Shown here: piece by piece, positions 35,093-46,569 of the stretch | Layout of the letters: the number at the start of each line of letters is the position of its first letter | Numbering within the stretch: position 1 is the stretch's first letter | Source: Bathynomus jamesi | Taxonomy: Eukaryota; Arthropoda; Malacostraca; Isopoda; Cirolanidae | Direction of reading: 5' to 3' | Assembly: GCA_023014485.1 (NCBI GenBank) | Contig: JAJOZX010000088.1 | Coordinates: 1 to 64,000, forward strand | DNA length: 64,000 nucleotides | Position numbers and translations under genes: made by a program | Notes under the pieces: generated by a model | The model's database searches: none | What the model saw: the letters and a program-made list of their open reading frames with translations, nothing else | Told to the model about the DNA's origin: nothing

Positions 35093-37398
35093 CTGCCACC
35101 TCTTCCATAACTGATCTTGTTATGGATAGGCTGCAGGTCTTCTGGCACACTGGGGCTTGATGTTAATCGTTTACCACAAAGAAAATGACTTGGTGTCAAT
35201 GGCTCTGCATCCTGCATACTGTTATAAACAAACGTGATAGGCCTACTGTTCACCATTGCTTCTACTTCACATAAAACAGTGCAGAATTCTTCTTTGCTCA
35301 AATGAGCATTAGCTAAAAGTTTCTTTAATGGACACTTTACACTTCTCACTAGCCTTTCCCAAAATCCTCCCCACCATGGTGCTCTCTCAACAATAAACTC
35401 CCACTGTACCCCTTGGTGTGAAAAGTAGGATTGGAATCCTTCCTCTTTTAGCAAGGACCAAATTTCTTGGAGTTCCTTTGCAGCCTTTTTGAAGGTTTTT
35501 GCATTATCTGATATGATTTTATTTGGGAAACCCCTTCTGTTCACAAACCTTTTAAAGGCCAAAAGAAATACATCACTACTTAAGTTGCTTACCAACTCCA
35601 AATGGATTGCTCTGGTGGTAGCACATGTGAAAAGACATATATAACCTTTGTTAGACTCCCCTTGCTCATACACATAGACTGGACCTGCAAAGTCTACTCC
35701 CACTACATCAAATGGGGCAGTATAGACACACCGTTCTCTTGGAAGTGGAGCCACCTTTTCATAATAAGGCTTTGCACTCCAACGCTTGCAAACCACACAT
35801 TTATGCAAAACCTTTTTTACTACTTGTCTAATTTTGGGAATCCAAAACTGTTGTCTGATCTCTATTATCACTTCTCTAACTCCAGCATGTAACAGCTTAT
35901 GATGAGTATCCAGGATCAAAAGGTCCACAAAGTGCTCCCCAGAAGGTAGCAAAATTGGATGTCTTTTCTCCTCTGGAAGCCCAGAAAACTGTAGTCTACC
36001 TCCTACTCTCAATAAATCCTGATCCAAAAACACATCCAAACCCTTGAGAGCAGAATGTGTTGGTAGAACCTGTAATGGATGGCTGGTGAGCAATTCCCTC
36101 TCTTCACCAAATTTGTCCTTCTGCACATATACCACCCAGTATTTCCCGGCTTGCTGAATCTCATTACTGTTCAGAATTCCTTCCCTTCTTGTTTCTCCCT
36201 TAATATTGTTGGTAAATCTATATACCCATGCTGTCACTCTTAACAATCCTTTCAGACTGCTAATGTCCTCAAGCCTCAATATGGGGTCTTGCTGCATAAC
36301 TTGACAACTGTTCACAGCGCATTTTCTCACCTCACTCACCCATGCTTCTTCAGCCTGGCATTCTCCTACAATAGGCTGATTAGAAGGCCAGTTTTCACTT
36401 CCAAGTTTTAGCCACTCTGGCCCATTCCACCACAAACTTGACTGTGCAAGATCTTTCACTGAAATTCCTCGTGTTCGTAAATCAGCGGGGTTTTGGGTGC
36501 CTGGACAATGCTTCCATTGCTTGGGATCTGTGTGCGCTTGAATTTCCTCCACCCTATTGGCAACAAATGGTTTCCATTTCCTTGCCTGACTTCTTAACCA
36601 GTGCCAAACTATAGTGGAGTCTGTCCAATAATAGCTTGGAATTTCATAGAGGGCCAAAGACTTTTGCACTGTAACTGCAAGCCGACTAGCAATAACGGCA
36701 CACATCAATTCCAACCTTGGAATAGAAAGCCTTTTTAAAGGTGCTACTCTGCTCTTTGCAGCAACCAACCTGCAACTTACTTCCTCTTGCAATGTGCCTC
36801 TAATATAAATACAAGTTGCATAGGCTTCCTCACTTGCATCACAAAAGATGTGCAGCTCCAAATTGTCTGGACTCAACTCTCCAAAGTACCATCTTGGGAT
36901 TTCAATGTCTCCAAGATGTGCCAATTCTTTGAACCAATATTTCCACCTTACCACCATATGATCAGGTAACTCTTGGTCCCAACCAAGTCCAATTTCCCAG
37001 AGGCTCTGAAACCAAATTTTTGACTTTATCACAAATGCAGCCAGGAATCCAAGATGATCAAAGACCTTTGAAGCCAAACTAAGAGCTGTACGTTTTGTCC
37101 ACCTTGTCTCATTCTCAGCCAGCTCTACTAAAGATTCCCCATTGAAGGTAAACAAATCATCTCCTTGCTGCCAAACAATGCCTAGCACCTTTGCATCTAT
37201 TGCCCACAACTCCTTAATACCAGAATCCTCAATACTTTCTGCTGCATCAGGTACTACACAGGACTGACTCATAAACTCTTGTAATTGAGAATGATTGGTC
37301 TGCCATTTTCTAAGTTCCATGCCAGCCTCCCTCATTATACCTCTAGCCTCCATGAATATCTGTTTAGCCATTTCTGTATTATCCACGGAACACAGCAA
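35047..37398 (-). pseudogene. BEL/Pao 2 pol: RT thumb, RNase H, integrase
   Basis: A 783-codon open frame, the longest in the window. Counting from its first Met: the end of reverse transcriptase (1-180); RNase H with FCDASEEAYA (Asp187), IPRLELM (Glu230), WTDSTIVWHWLR (Asp260) and NPADLRTRG (Asp306); integrase zinc domain (about 499-537, HH and CVVC); integrase core VGVDFAGPV (Asp569), ISDNAKTFKK (Asp631) and WGGFWERLVRSVK (Glu681), a complete DDE set; then VNSRPITFVYNS and PLTPSHFLCGKRL. The YVDD catalytic motif lies just upstream of the Met, so this frame alone is not the whole enzyme. All catalytic residues of RNase H and integrase are present, implying a fairly recent insertion. Confidence 0.92.
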
Positions 37399-37625
37399 AT
37401 CATCAACATAAAAATTTTTCCTTATGTGTTCAATAGTATTAGGATAGACTTCAGAATATTTTTAAAATGGTACTGCATAGTAGCTGCCAACAGAAATGGA
37501 CTAGAGCTGAGGCCAAACAACACCGATTTCATTCTATATGCTTGAACCTTAGGTTTATTTTCCAACAAGTCTTTCGTATCCACCCACAGATACCTTACTG
37601 CATTTCTGTCCTCTGTTTTAACTTT
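37399..37625 (-). pseudogene. BEL/Pao 2 pol: RT palm between two frameshifts
   Basis: This short stretch is read in a third frame. It carries MKSVLFGLSSSPFLLAATM (about 37540-37480) and, after another shift near 37450, FYVDDLLCSVDN (about 37420-37385). A run of five T (GCTTTTTGCGG) near 37630 marks the upstream frameshift. Confidence 0.8.
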
Positions 37626-38712
37626 ATCCGCAAAAAGCTTGCTTCACATCTGCAGTCAATGCTACTCTACCAAACCTGAATCTCAGTAACAAGGAAAATA
37701 AATCTGCATTTAAATTTGGCCCAGCATCCAAACAGTCATTCAAGGACACACCACCTTTGTCCTTGGCTGAGCCATCAAAAACTACCCTCAGTTTGGTGGT
37801 AGTTTTGTCTCGCCGTACCACTGCATGGTGTGGCAGATAATGTGCCTCCTGGCTCACCAGCTCACCTTGCACCCTTTCAGCATAGCCCTCCTTTACATAG
37901 CTTAGGATGGCCTCATTGTATTCAATTAACAACTCCTCATTCTTTCTTAGCCTGTACAATGAAGTCTCCAACCTCCGATTAGCTAGCTGAAGGTTTGAAC
38001 CGGGTTTGCGCGAATCCTTCCACGGGAGGCCAACTTCATAGCAACCATCTCTAAACCCAATCCCTTTTTCAAATTGCTCTAAAACATCATTGTTCACTGT
38101 ACTTGCCTGTTTGTCCTTTATGCCAATGGATTCAAGTTCCCAAAACGCTTTCAAATGCCTTTCCAAACCATGGCTGTTCTCCTCAATCTTACCAAAAAGA
38201 GCCTTAATTTCCATTTCATTGCAATAGCTACCATGTAGCATCCAGCCTAGCTTACTTTCAATAGGTACCGGGCCTTGAGATGTACGGACAATATTACCAG
38301 TGATGAAGTCCCAATAATAGTCAGCTCCAATCAAAAGACTAATATCTTCTGTTCCTTCAAACTTATTATTGCCCAAATTAATTCCTTTAACTTGCAATTC
38401 TTGGACACATGCCATATCTAAACAAGTAGTGACTGGAGCACAAAGTTCCTCAATCTCTACAGCTTGGACCTTGATAGTGGGACTTTGCGGTAACAACCCC
38501 TTAACCAGAACTTCTACCTTCTTAAATTTGGTTCGGTTTTGAACGGAACCCCCAAACCCAGAAATTCTTAAATTTTCCCTCTTAAGTTCTTTAAACTTCA
38601 ATTTTCTGGAAATTCTGGTCTTAATAAAGCTACACTGGCTACCACTATCAAACAACACTCTTACAGTAGCTTCTCCACCATTCCCAATTAATAAGGCTGC
38701 AGTTGTTTGCAA
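37624..38712 (-). pseudogene. BEL/Pao 2 protease and start of RT
   Basis: The frame opens with an aspartic protease of the DUF1758 type: VRVLFDSGSQCSFIKTRISR (DSG active site, about 38675), then ISLLIGADYYWDFITG and SKLGWMLHGS. The linker to reverse transcriptase follows, with SQEAHYLPHHAVVRRDKTTT, KLRVVFDGSAKDKGGVSLND and LTADVKQAF. It ends at 37624 by frameshift. The first conserved Asp of the reverse transcriptase palm (ADVKQAF) is present. Confidence 0.88.
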
Positions 38713-39047
38713 TAATCCCCTTTATTTTTACTCCCTTGCATAGCAGTGGCATGTGCCACTGATGTCTCTACTTCTGGGGTAGGCCTAATAGGAGTGTTTT
38801 CACACAATAATGGCTGATGCCTACCATGACATTTTTTGCACAAAATTTTAAACTTGCAAAACCTTGCTCTGTGACCTTTCAAAAAACATTTAAAACATGC
38901 TGTAGACTTAGTTACCCTGTCCTTTCTCTCCTCAACAGGTAAAGCCTCAGCCACCTCACATTTATATGACTTGTGGTTGCCTTCGCAAAATATGTATTCC
39001 TTGATTCCCTTTAATTTATTCTCAGAGGATGCATGTAGAGCTGACAC
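38688..39047 (-). pseudogene. BEL/Pao 2 Gag: zinc knuckles
   Basis: It shows CFKCFLKGHRARFC, a CX2CX4HX4C nucleic-acid-binding knuckle, followed by CKKCHGRHQPLLC. Its frame overlaps the protease frame by 25 bases. Between it and the main Gag frame (39048-39247) remnants such as RTCVHPPSADVKSF are visible in another frame, so part of Gag is deleted or frameshifted. Confidence 0.85.
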
Positions 39048-39247
39048 TGTACCTGGGCTATTCCTTTTTGTAGAAACTTTGGTGCTGTGCCTGCCTTTGT
39101 CCCCTTGTTTAACATTCCCTGTGCAAACTCAATTCCTTCTCGTCTTGCTATTCTGTACCTAAAAGACTTAACATCTGCTGAAGGGGGATGTACACATGTT
39201 CTGTAGAGTGTCCCCTACTTAATTCAAGCAAAATTTAGCTAGGCAAT

Positions 39248-40038
39248 TTAGACTTCCAGTATAGTAACCAACATTATACCATACCTTTCCATTCCTACAA
39301 CCAAGTTGTCCAGGGACCTAGTTCTAACTTCAAATTCATCATATAACTGCCGTAACTCCTTAACACTATTAGGATTGTTAACAGGAGGTATAGCTAAAAG
39401 TTCACGGAGGTGGCTTTTAATTAAGATCTCTGGCTTACCAAACCGTTTCTTTAATATATCCCAAGCCACATTATAATTAGCCTCTGTTAATGCTAATCCT
39501 GCTATTGTCTTTGCTGCCTCCCCTTCCAAGAGGGACTGCAAATAATTAAACTTCTCCACCGCACTTAACACTTGACTAGAATGAACTGCTGATTGAAAAC
39601 TGTCTGCCCATCCTTGCCATTCCTGAATGCTCCCAGAAAATGTTTTGAGTACAAGCCTCGGTAATTGAACTGTAGATCTGTTAACCTTAACTTCACAAAC
39701 ATCATTTGTTGAGTGTTGTGTTTCATTATTAGACCTGGTCTCTAACTGTAATGAGCTGCTAAACTCTTTTGCTCGGTGGCCTACTTTAATTATATCATCA
39801 ATAATCTCTTCAAAGTAAATTATGTTATTTTCTATTTCATCCTCTTCTATAAGAGCCTCAATTTTAACATTTACTTCACTTAGAGCAACCTTTTTAGTTT
39901 CTAATATGGAAAGCTGCGCAGTCACTACGCGTAAATCCTCTGCTCTATGGCAGAATCTATTGTGGCAATGACCTTTGTAATTAGACCTTTGTAGGCGATT
40001 CTCCTTTTTTTAAACTTGTTCAATTCAGATGCACTCAT
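39248..40038 (-). pseudogene. BEL/Pao 2 Gag, DUF1759 region
   Basis: A start ATG at 40038 reads MSASELNKFKKRRIAYKGLI, then a stop and frameshift occur near 39925. The main frame has LPRLVLKTFSGSIQEWQGWA, VEKFNYLQSLLEGEAAKTIA, LTEANYNVAWDILKKRFGKP and LRQLYDEFEVRTRSLDNL, the typical DUF1759 Gag order. It ends early at 39248. Confidence 0.85.
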
Positions 40039-40234
40039 TCAATGCAAACCACAATTGGGCTCAATGCCAATGAGCTGAATTGGCAGAAATACTTAACCAA
40101 ACTGATCAAACGTAAATTTTGCTTTTTTCAAATAAACTGAATTGCTGGGTGGGGTACTAACCAACCACCAGTATGGAATACCAAATTTTCCACCCAAGTT
40201 ACTGGCGCACCGAAGTCTGCAACCTTCGCCTACG

Positions 40235-40571
40235 AATAATAAACCAAAATTAACCAAACTGGTAAAATGTAGGCCAAAAACAACGACAGACAAGTGGCCA
40301 AGTTTCGCATTGGGCGACCAAACTTTCTACCCTGGGACCTTAATTCAATAATAAACCAAAATTAACCAAACCGGTAAAAATGTAGGCCAAAAACAACGAC
40401 AGACGACTGGCCAAGTTTCGCAATTGTGCGACCAAACTTTCTACCTGGGACCTTATTCAATAATAAACCAAAATTAACCAAACGGTAAAAATGTAGGCCA
40501 AAAACGACGACAGACGACTGGCCAAGTTTCGCAATTGGGCGACCAAACTTTCTACCCTGGGACCTTAACTC
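40235..40571 (-). repeat. Tandem repeat, three units of about 112 bp, in the BEL/Pao 2 leader
   Basis: Units start at 40235, 40347 and 40459 with AATAATAAACCAAAATTAAC and include CAAAAACAACGACAGAC and GACCAAACTTTCTACC. In element orientation they lie between the primer site and gag. Confidence 0.93.
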
Positions 40572-40663
40572 AATAATGCTCAACCCGTCTAGGCCTAACT
40601 TGGGCTACAATTTGCACAATCAGAACTTTGCCGAAAAATAGTCACTGACTCAGTCTTGGCTAG

Positions 40664-40683
40664 AATCCGGTTCTGAAGGACCA
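40664..40683 (-). promoter_or_regulatory. Primer binding site of BEL/Pao 2
   Basis: Directly inside the 5' LTR, in minus orientation, is TGGTCCTTCAGAACCGGATT. It begins TGG (complement of tRNA CCA) at exactly the expected position. Confidence 0.75.
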
Positions 40684-41275
40684 TGTTATTTTATTTATTT
40701 GTTGGGTTTCAAAATCCCAGCTGAGCCGTGAACGGCCAAGTTCTAAAGGGCCATTCAACCTACAGCCCAAGTTAGGCTAAAATTAAAACTTACGGACTTG
40801 AGATTCTATTAGGTCCTACCTCAGGGTTGCTGACTCGATGTGGGCCTACCTTAGGCTTTAGTTGTATGAATTTAAGATAAAACAAAAGGGGTACTATTTA
40901 TGGTCTTCTTTCTCAACCTTGCAACAACAACGCAACCTGGACTATTGCACGATGCAACAATCTTGTATCTAAACAACCAAACTGAATTGCAAGAGAGCTC
41001 TCTATCAGACCACACCCTGTACGTACGACATCCCACAAACGAGTAGAAAGGACACGCAGCGCCCCAAAATGATGCCACCAGAGTGGCCAAACAATGATGC
41101 CACAAGAGCCCAAAAATGCTAGCTCTAAATTAAGTTAATTTTTCACTAACCTTACAATTATGAGATGGATATATATCACCTTAACTTAATATATACAAGT
41201 AATGCTGCATCAATCAGCTTAGTCATCATATCGCCTTGGACAACAATGGTTCTTCCTCTTCTAGATTTTCTAACA
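40684..41275 (-). repeat. 5' LTR of BEL/Pao element 2
   Basis: 592 bp, paired with 34142-34745. It is shorter mainly because a TGTATACACACA-like stretch present in the 3' LTR is absent here. Confidence 0.93.
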
Positions 41276-41818
41276 TGCACTAGCAGCCATGGCGAGTGTG
41301 GTGATACACGTGAATTTTGGCGTGAATTCATTGAAATGCATAGAGGGTTACCGGCATTGTGGAAGGTTAAAAGTGATGTGTACAAGAACAGAGTTGTGAA
41401 ATCTGAGTGCTATGATAAGTTAGTGGATAAACTCGAAATTGAACCACATGCAAACAGGGAAATGGTGACAAAGAAAATTAATGCCTTCCACTCCAACTAC
41501 CGGAGAGAATTGAAGAAAGTTATAAGCAGTGTAAAGTCAGGAGCTGGGAGCGATGATGTTTACACACCATCGTTATGGTATTTTGAAGATCTGAGATTCC
41601 TACGGGATCAAGAAACACAACAAGATGGTATTTCAAGGACAGGAAAACACAAATGATAATTCATTGGATAACCCGATAAGTGAATATACCACAACATAAT
41701 TTTGCTACTCATTGCAATTGTATTATTACACAACATAATATTTTTACTCATTCCACATTTATTGCTACAATACATTATATTGTAAATCATTCCACATTAT
41801 TACTACACAATACATATA

Positions 41819-42289
41819 TCATACAGTATATTCCTGTCCCTGGGACTTATTTTCCTGCCATGGAACTAAACCTACATTATTGAAATATTCACAAAATTTA
41901 TGCCTTATATCTTTCGCTGAAGTAGATGCATTGCGTACTCTTGTAGCTTCCACTGGAATAGATTGTCTACTGTCGACCCTTCAGCTTCCTTCTTGAAATT
42001 GTCCAGTACTTAAATCTTCGACATCAAAACAATCTTGTAAATACACATTTACGTTTCTCTTCCGTAGATAATTATGTAAGTAACAGTAAGCCAATACTAT
42101 TGTTGATGTTTTACTTGGACACAGATTAATAGTATTCAAAAGAATTCAAAATCGAATTGCCAATATGTCGAACGCGTTTTCAACAACACGACGGGCTCGT
42201 GATACCTGGTAATTGAAAATGTCGTGTTCTTTGTTCAGGTTTCTTTGAGCATAAGGCTTCATTAAGTTGTTCATTAGAGGAAATGCGTC
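41819..42289 (-). pseudogene. Harbinger transposase, C-terminal part
   Basis: It starts at the insertion point with NDAFPLMNNLMKPYAQRNLN, then FNYQVSRARRVVENAFDILA (about 42220-42160), whose Glu is the third acidic residue of the DDE_Tnp_4 fold. After one stop and frameshift it continues with VLAYCYLHNYLRKRNVN and ASTSAKDIRHKFCEYFNNV, ending at 41819. The upstream half of the same exon lies at 59408-59757, 17 kb away across the giant-inverted-repeat element. Confidence 0.83.
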
Positions 42290-43774
42290 ATTGACAGTAG
42301 TATGCCCGCAAAAAGGGAGAGTGCAATGCAATTGCAAATGTTGCATAATGTTGCAAGAGTGGCCACCCCCACCCCCACAGTGCCACCCCACCCCCACCCC
42401 ATAGTGCCAACCACCCAACCCCCTTGTTGCAACCCACCCCCCTTTGTTGCATCTCCCACCCCCTTGTTGCAAGGCACCCCGAAAATGGGGTTGCAAGAGC
42501 AACAAGGGGTTATGCAACTTGGAAGCGGGAGTTCTTCCCCAAGCTGCAATGAACCCCCCAAAGGGGTACACCTAACCTGGCAGGAGCCAAAGCGCATATT
42601 AAGACTTCAGCCGAGCCGCCGATGTCTTATAGGACCCCTAGTCAGCCATTTGGCTTAATCAGCCAGTGCCTCCAGGCACCATCAGCCAGTACCTCCAGGC
42701 ATCATCAGCCAGTTGGCTTAATCAACCAGTGCCTCCGGGCACCATCAGCCAGTTGGCACAGTGTACACACCCATCTATACTGTTTATGTGCGTCACGCGT
42801 TAAACTCTAAGGTAGAGGCGGGCTCGAGACGCGGCGCGGCCTTCCACGGTTGATAGCCAGGATGACCTAATGATCCGTGTTAAACTCTAAGGGGGAGTGT
42901 AAGCTTCGCCAGAATGAACAATTCGTACGGGATGCAAAGGCGAGCCTATATATGCAAATCTCCGGAAAAAAGTTCATCTAAAAATCGTGATTGCTGGCCA
43001 GGGTGCCCTAATGATCCGTGTTAAACCGAAGGTGGAATGTAAACATCTTTCCACAGTTCGTAGGGGCAGGACCCCGTTATTGCAACACTCGATCATGTTG
43101 TTTATTTCTTTCTCTCTCCAACAGTTGGCGTATCTGGTTGAGTTGCCAGTTTTCACTATTTATTTAATTGAAGCATATATTCTGACATAATCGGCCATTT
43201 TGGCTTAGAAGGTCGAGTTGCCAGATAGCAATACTTATTTAATTAAAGCATATATTCTGGTTTAGAAATCTGCTTCAGAAACCAACCAGTTGATATAATT
43301 AAGTACCGTGTACAAACAAAAAGGAATAAATAAAACGCCAATACACCATTCTGTTTATTTAGGCGAATTAATGGAAAGAAATATACATTTGGATATATAT
43401 ATGATCAAAAAATAATAATAGCATCACGAACGGGAAATATATAATAAAAAATATACAAAACTGTGCATTATCAATATATTAGTACAGGAAAAATATATAG
43501 TTATATTAAACGATTAAATATATAGAAAATAATAATATACACTCCTACAATAGCCATTTGGTCTAATTAAATAATAATAATAATAATATAATAATAATAA
43601 TAATAATAATAACGTTTAAATATATACATCCAAAAGAATTAATCGCGCAGAGCAGAAACACAGCGTCTGACGAGTAGACCGTAGTCATGGTCCCTCCCAG
43701 AGCGAAGCCATTTACGTATAGAGTAATATTTTTGAGGCCGAAATTCTCGAGTTTAAAGGCACTCTTTTGCAATT

Positions 43775-44905
43775 AATTTAATTTCAATATCCTTACTTAA
43801 TAAGCTCACGTCAACTAAATTTCCAAAAATAATTTCACGGCAATTAAATTTCCAAAACACCTCAGATTCCTTGTTTCCATGTAATTTATCCATTTCACTT
43901 CAATTAATTTAATTTCAATATCCTTACTTAATAATTTCACATCAACTAAATTTCCAAAAAATAATTTAACGGCAATTAAATTTCCAAAACACTTCAAATT
44001 CCTTGCTTCCATGTAATTTATCTATTTCACTTCAATTCAATTAATTTAATTTCAATATCCATACTTAATAATTTCACATCAATTAAATTTCCAAAAAATA
44101 ATTTCACGGCAATTAAATTTCCAAAACACTTCAGAATCCTTGCTTCCATGTAATTTATCCATTTCACTTCAATTCATTAAATTTTAATATCCTTACTTAA
44201 TAATTTCACATCAACTAAATTTCCAAAACACTTCAGTCCTTGCTTCCATGTAATTTAGCCATTTCACTTCAATTCAATTAATTTAATTTCAATATCCATA
44301 CTTAATAATTTCACATCAATTAAATTTCCAAAAAATAATTTCACGGCAATTAAATTTCCAAAACACTTCAGAATCCTTGCTTCCATGTAATTTATCCATT
44401 TCATTTCAATTAATTTAATTTCAATATCCATACTTAATAATTTCACATTAATTAAATTTCCAAAAAATAATTTCACGGCAATTAAATTTCCAAAACACTT
44501 CAGATTCCTTGCTTCCATGTAATTTATCCATTTCACTTCAATTCAATTAATTTAATTTCAATATCCATACTTAATAATTTCACATCAATTAAATTTCCAA
44601 CAAATAATTTCACGGCAATTAAATTTCCAAAACACCTCAGAGTCCTTGCTTCCATGTAATTTATCCATTTCACTTCAATTCAATTAATTTAATTTCAATA
44701 TCCTTACTTAACCCGTTAACGCCGAACGTTTTTATAGGGTTAAGTCTAAATGAATGTATCTAAAACGGTACGTATTCGACCCAGTCGGCGTTAGAGGGTT
44801 AATAATTTCACATCAATTAAATTTCCAAAAAATAAATTCACGGCAATTAAATTTCCAAAACACTTCATTAATTTCAAAACAAAGCAATTAAATTTCCAAA
44901 ACACT
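43775..44905 (-). repeat. Tandem array of about 132-bp units (7-8 copies)
   Basis: The unit includes TTTCACATCAATTAAATTTC, CACGGCAATTAAATTTCC and TTGCTTCCATGTAATTTATC. On the minus strand 132 bp equals 44 codons, so frames such as MEARNLKCFGNLIAVKLFFG repeat without stops; I treat this as a length coincidence. The right arm has only about three units (52270-52680). Confidence 0.93.
44712..44798. mobile_element. piggyBac-type MITE (87 bp)
   Basis: The element starts CCCGTTAACGCCGA and ends TCGGCGTTAGAGGG, with TTAA at both sides (44708-44711, 44799-44802). Neighbouring array units show the uninterrupted site ACTTAATAATTTC. TTAA duplication and CCC termini fit piggyBac. Confidence 0.88.
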
Positions 44906-45719
44906 TCAGAGGATGCTTCAATTATATGAAGTACTTATTTCGCCGCATCCCGAATCTATTTGAGTGTTTATTTATTCCAGTAACAACGCGAAAAGGAAAT
45001 GATTCGAATTCCGATTCTGACTTTGAGTCAAAGCGGTTTGGAAGTCTAGACTCCGACGAAAAGAGATGAAAAAAAATTGCCCGCGAAGACGCTCGCTATG
45101 AGACGAAATTTTGAAAATGATGGGCGCCATCTTGAAAGGAAAACCATCGAAGTGTCTTTAACGGATATTTTTCGACTTTAAACCTTTAAATTAACTTAAA
45201 ATTATAAAGCGAACTAAAACTACAAAGCTATGCCTGTAATTCCAATATTTACATCCCGTCAAAAAAATAATGTTTTACATTTCTCTTTATCCGTCACCAT
45301 TCTATTTACACACGCTTCGCTGTACTTTATAAATACGTGGCCGAGTGGAATCCGTTATAATTTGAAACGGGCATGGGCGGAATAATATGCAGCTGTTTAA
45401 TACTCCATTAACTTCATTTATACCGAAAGCACTTTTAGATAAAACAAACGGGGTAATTCCAGGGGCAGTAACGTAGCACTATTTTAAATTTACAACTACA
45501 CACAAAATCACCTTCTTAACTCCACGACTTCTTAGTTCCAAGGCCGACTGATGACTGAAAGGGTATTTCTACCCAAACAAACGTTTTCACGAGATAAACA
45601 CATTCACAATGCGACTATTTCAGCGTATTGTCAAAAGCATTTAAAAGCGTAGAAGCTTTGGGCCTATCCATCAATAAAAAATTATGAATTGCTTCGATAA
45701 TTATACTGTGTTTGCAGTT

Positions 45720-45776
<57 letters not shown>

Positions 45777-45795
45777 TTATTTATTTATACATATA

Positions 45796-46551
45796 CAGGG
45801 TGGGCGGAAAGTAGCTCCCTATTTTGGATTGGTAAAAAAATACGTATATTATCCATTTATTTCAGAAGAAATAATATGAAAAGGTAGGCATACATGGTAG
45901 GTTTTCTCTAAAATTCAATGTGGGCTCCAACTCTTTCCACCAGCTTCTGGAGCCACCCAGGAATGGCGTCCACTGACTTTAGCAGGAACTCCGGCGGGAT
46001 GGAGGACATGACTTCCCGAATTCGGTCCTCCAGTTCTTCCAATGTCCTCGGTTTGGTGCGGTAGACTTCTTCCTTTACCCACCCCCAAAGAAAGAAGTCG
46101 CACGGTCTGATATTTATGCAAGATGGCGCCCCTCCGCACTTCGCTCTTGTTGTCCGTGAGTGGCTGGATGCCCACTTCCCTGGGCGTTGGATGGGTCGTC
46201 GTGGTCCACATCAATGGCCAGCCAGGAGCCCCGACTTGACACCGTGCGATTTCTTTCTTTGGGGGTGGGTAAAGGAAGAAGTCTACCGCACCAAACCGAG
46301 GACATTGGAAGAACTGGAGGACCGAATTCGGGAAGTCATGTCCTCCATCCCGCCGGAGTTCCTGCTAAAGTCAGTGGACGCCATTCCTGGGTGGCTCCAG
46401 AAGCTGGTGGAAAGAGTTGGAGCCCACATTGAATTTTAGAGAAAACCTACCATGTATGCCTACCTTTTCATATTATTTCTTCTGAAATAAATGGATAATA
46501 TACGTATTTTTTTACCAATCCAAAATAGGGAGCTACTTTCCGCCCACCCTG
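45796..46551. mobile_element. Palindromic Tc1/mariner derivative P2
   Basis: A 756-bp element, CAGGGTGGGCGGAAAGTAGC to its exact inverse, flanked by TA (45794-45795, 46552-46553). Inverted arms 45796-46106 and 46241-46551 flank a 134-bp spacer. As in P1, both arms are 3' halves of a transposase with its end outward, but its sequence is from a different family. The right arm of the giant repeat has the empty site near 51385. Confidence 0.93.
46116..46439 (+). pseudogene. Tc1/mariner transposase C-terminal half in P2
   Basis: The frame reads MQDGAPPHFALVVREWLDAH, WPARSPDLTPCDFFLWGWVK and ends GAHIEF. It holds the second (QDGAPPH) and third (SPDLTPCDFF) catalytic positions only. The first part is in the spacer, the rest in the right arm; the mirror of the last part is on the minus strand at 45915-46106. 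Confidence 0.87.
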
Positions 46552-46569
46552 TATATAAAAGATCAACTA

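Larger units (their letters stand above)
34142..41275 (-). mobile_element. BEL/Pao LTR retrotransposon 2
   Basis: A full-length 7.1-kb element in minus orientation with LTRs 40684-41275 (5') and 34142-34745 (3'). The LTRs begin TGTTAGAAAATC and end ATAACA, and exact TGCAC target duplications lie at 34137-34141 and 41276-41280. It keeps gag, zinc knuckles, protease, reverse transcriptase, RNase H, integrase and DUF5641 regions in the standard order, broken by a few frameshifts. It interrupts codon 13 of the Harbinger MADF gene. Confidence 0.95.
34104..41656 (+). pseudogene. Harbinger MADF-domain gene, N-terminal exon (split by BEL/Pao)
   Basis: The ATG at 34104 opens a frame that is cut after 38 bases at 34141 by the BEL/Pao element and resumes at 41281 ([20 protein letters not shown]). 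The MADF domain follows: [59 protein letters not shown] and [15 protein letters not shown], ending before a stop at 41656. MADF proteins of Harbinger elements bind DNA and help bring the transposase to the nucleus and to the transposon ends. The domain itself is uninterrupted. A possible donor (GATG|GTATTT) lies near 41626. The likely second exon is at 60064. Confidence 0.8.

Noticed and set aside
42302..42658. Proline/threonine-rich protein
   Set aside because: It is the translation of a C/A-rich low-complexity stretch in the outer arm, and the right-arm version does not keep the frame.
43815..44536. Repeat-containing protein on the minus strand
   Set aside because: The open frames follow from a 132-bp unit (44 codons) without stops. 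There is no start context, and units with indels break the frame.
45684..45887. Membrane-like peptide rich in IYIYIY (also at 18501-19064 and 51347-51571)
   Set aside because: These are translations of (TA)n microsatellites.
46160..46432. Extra proteins in palindrome P2 (also 45915-46214)
   Set aside because: They are alternative-frame shadows of the duplicated transposase end; the HFAL..SPDLTPCDFF frame is the true one.
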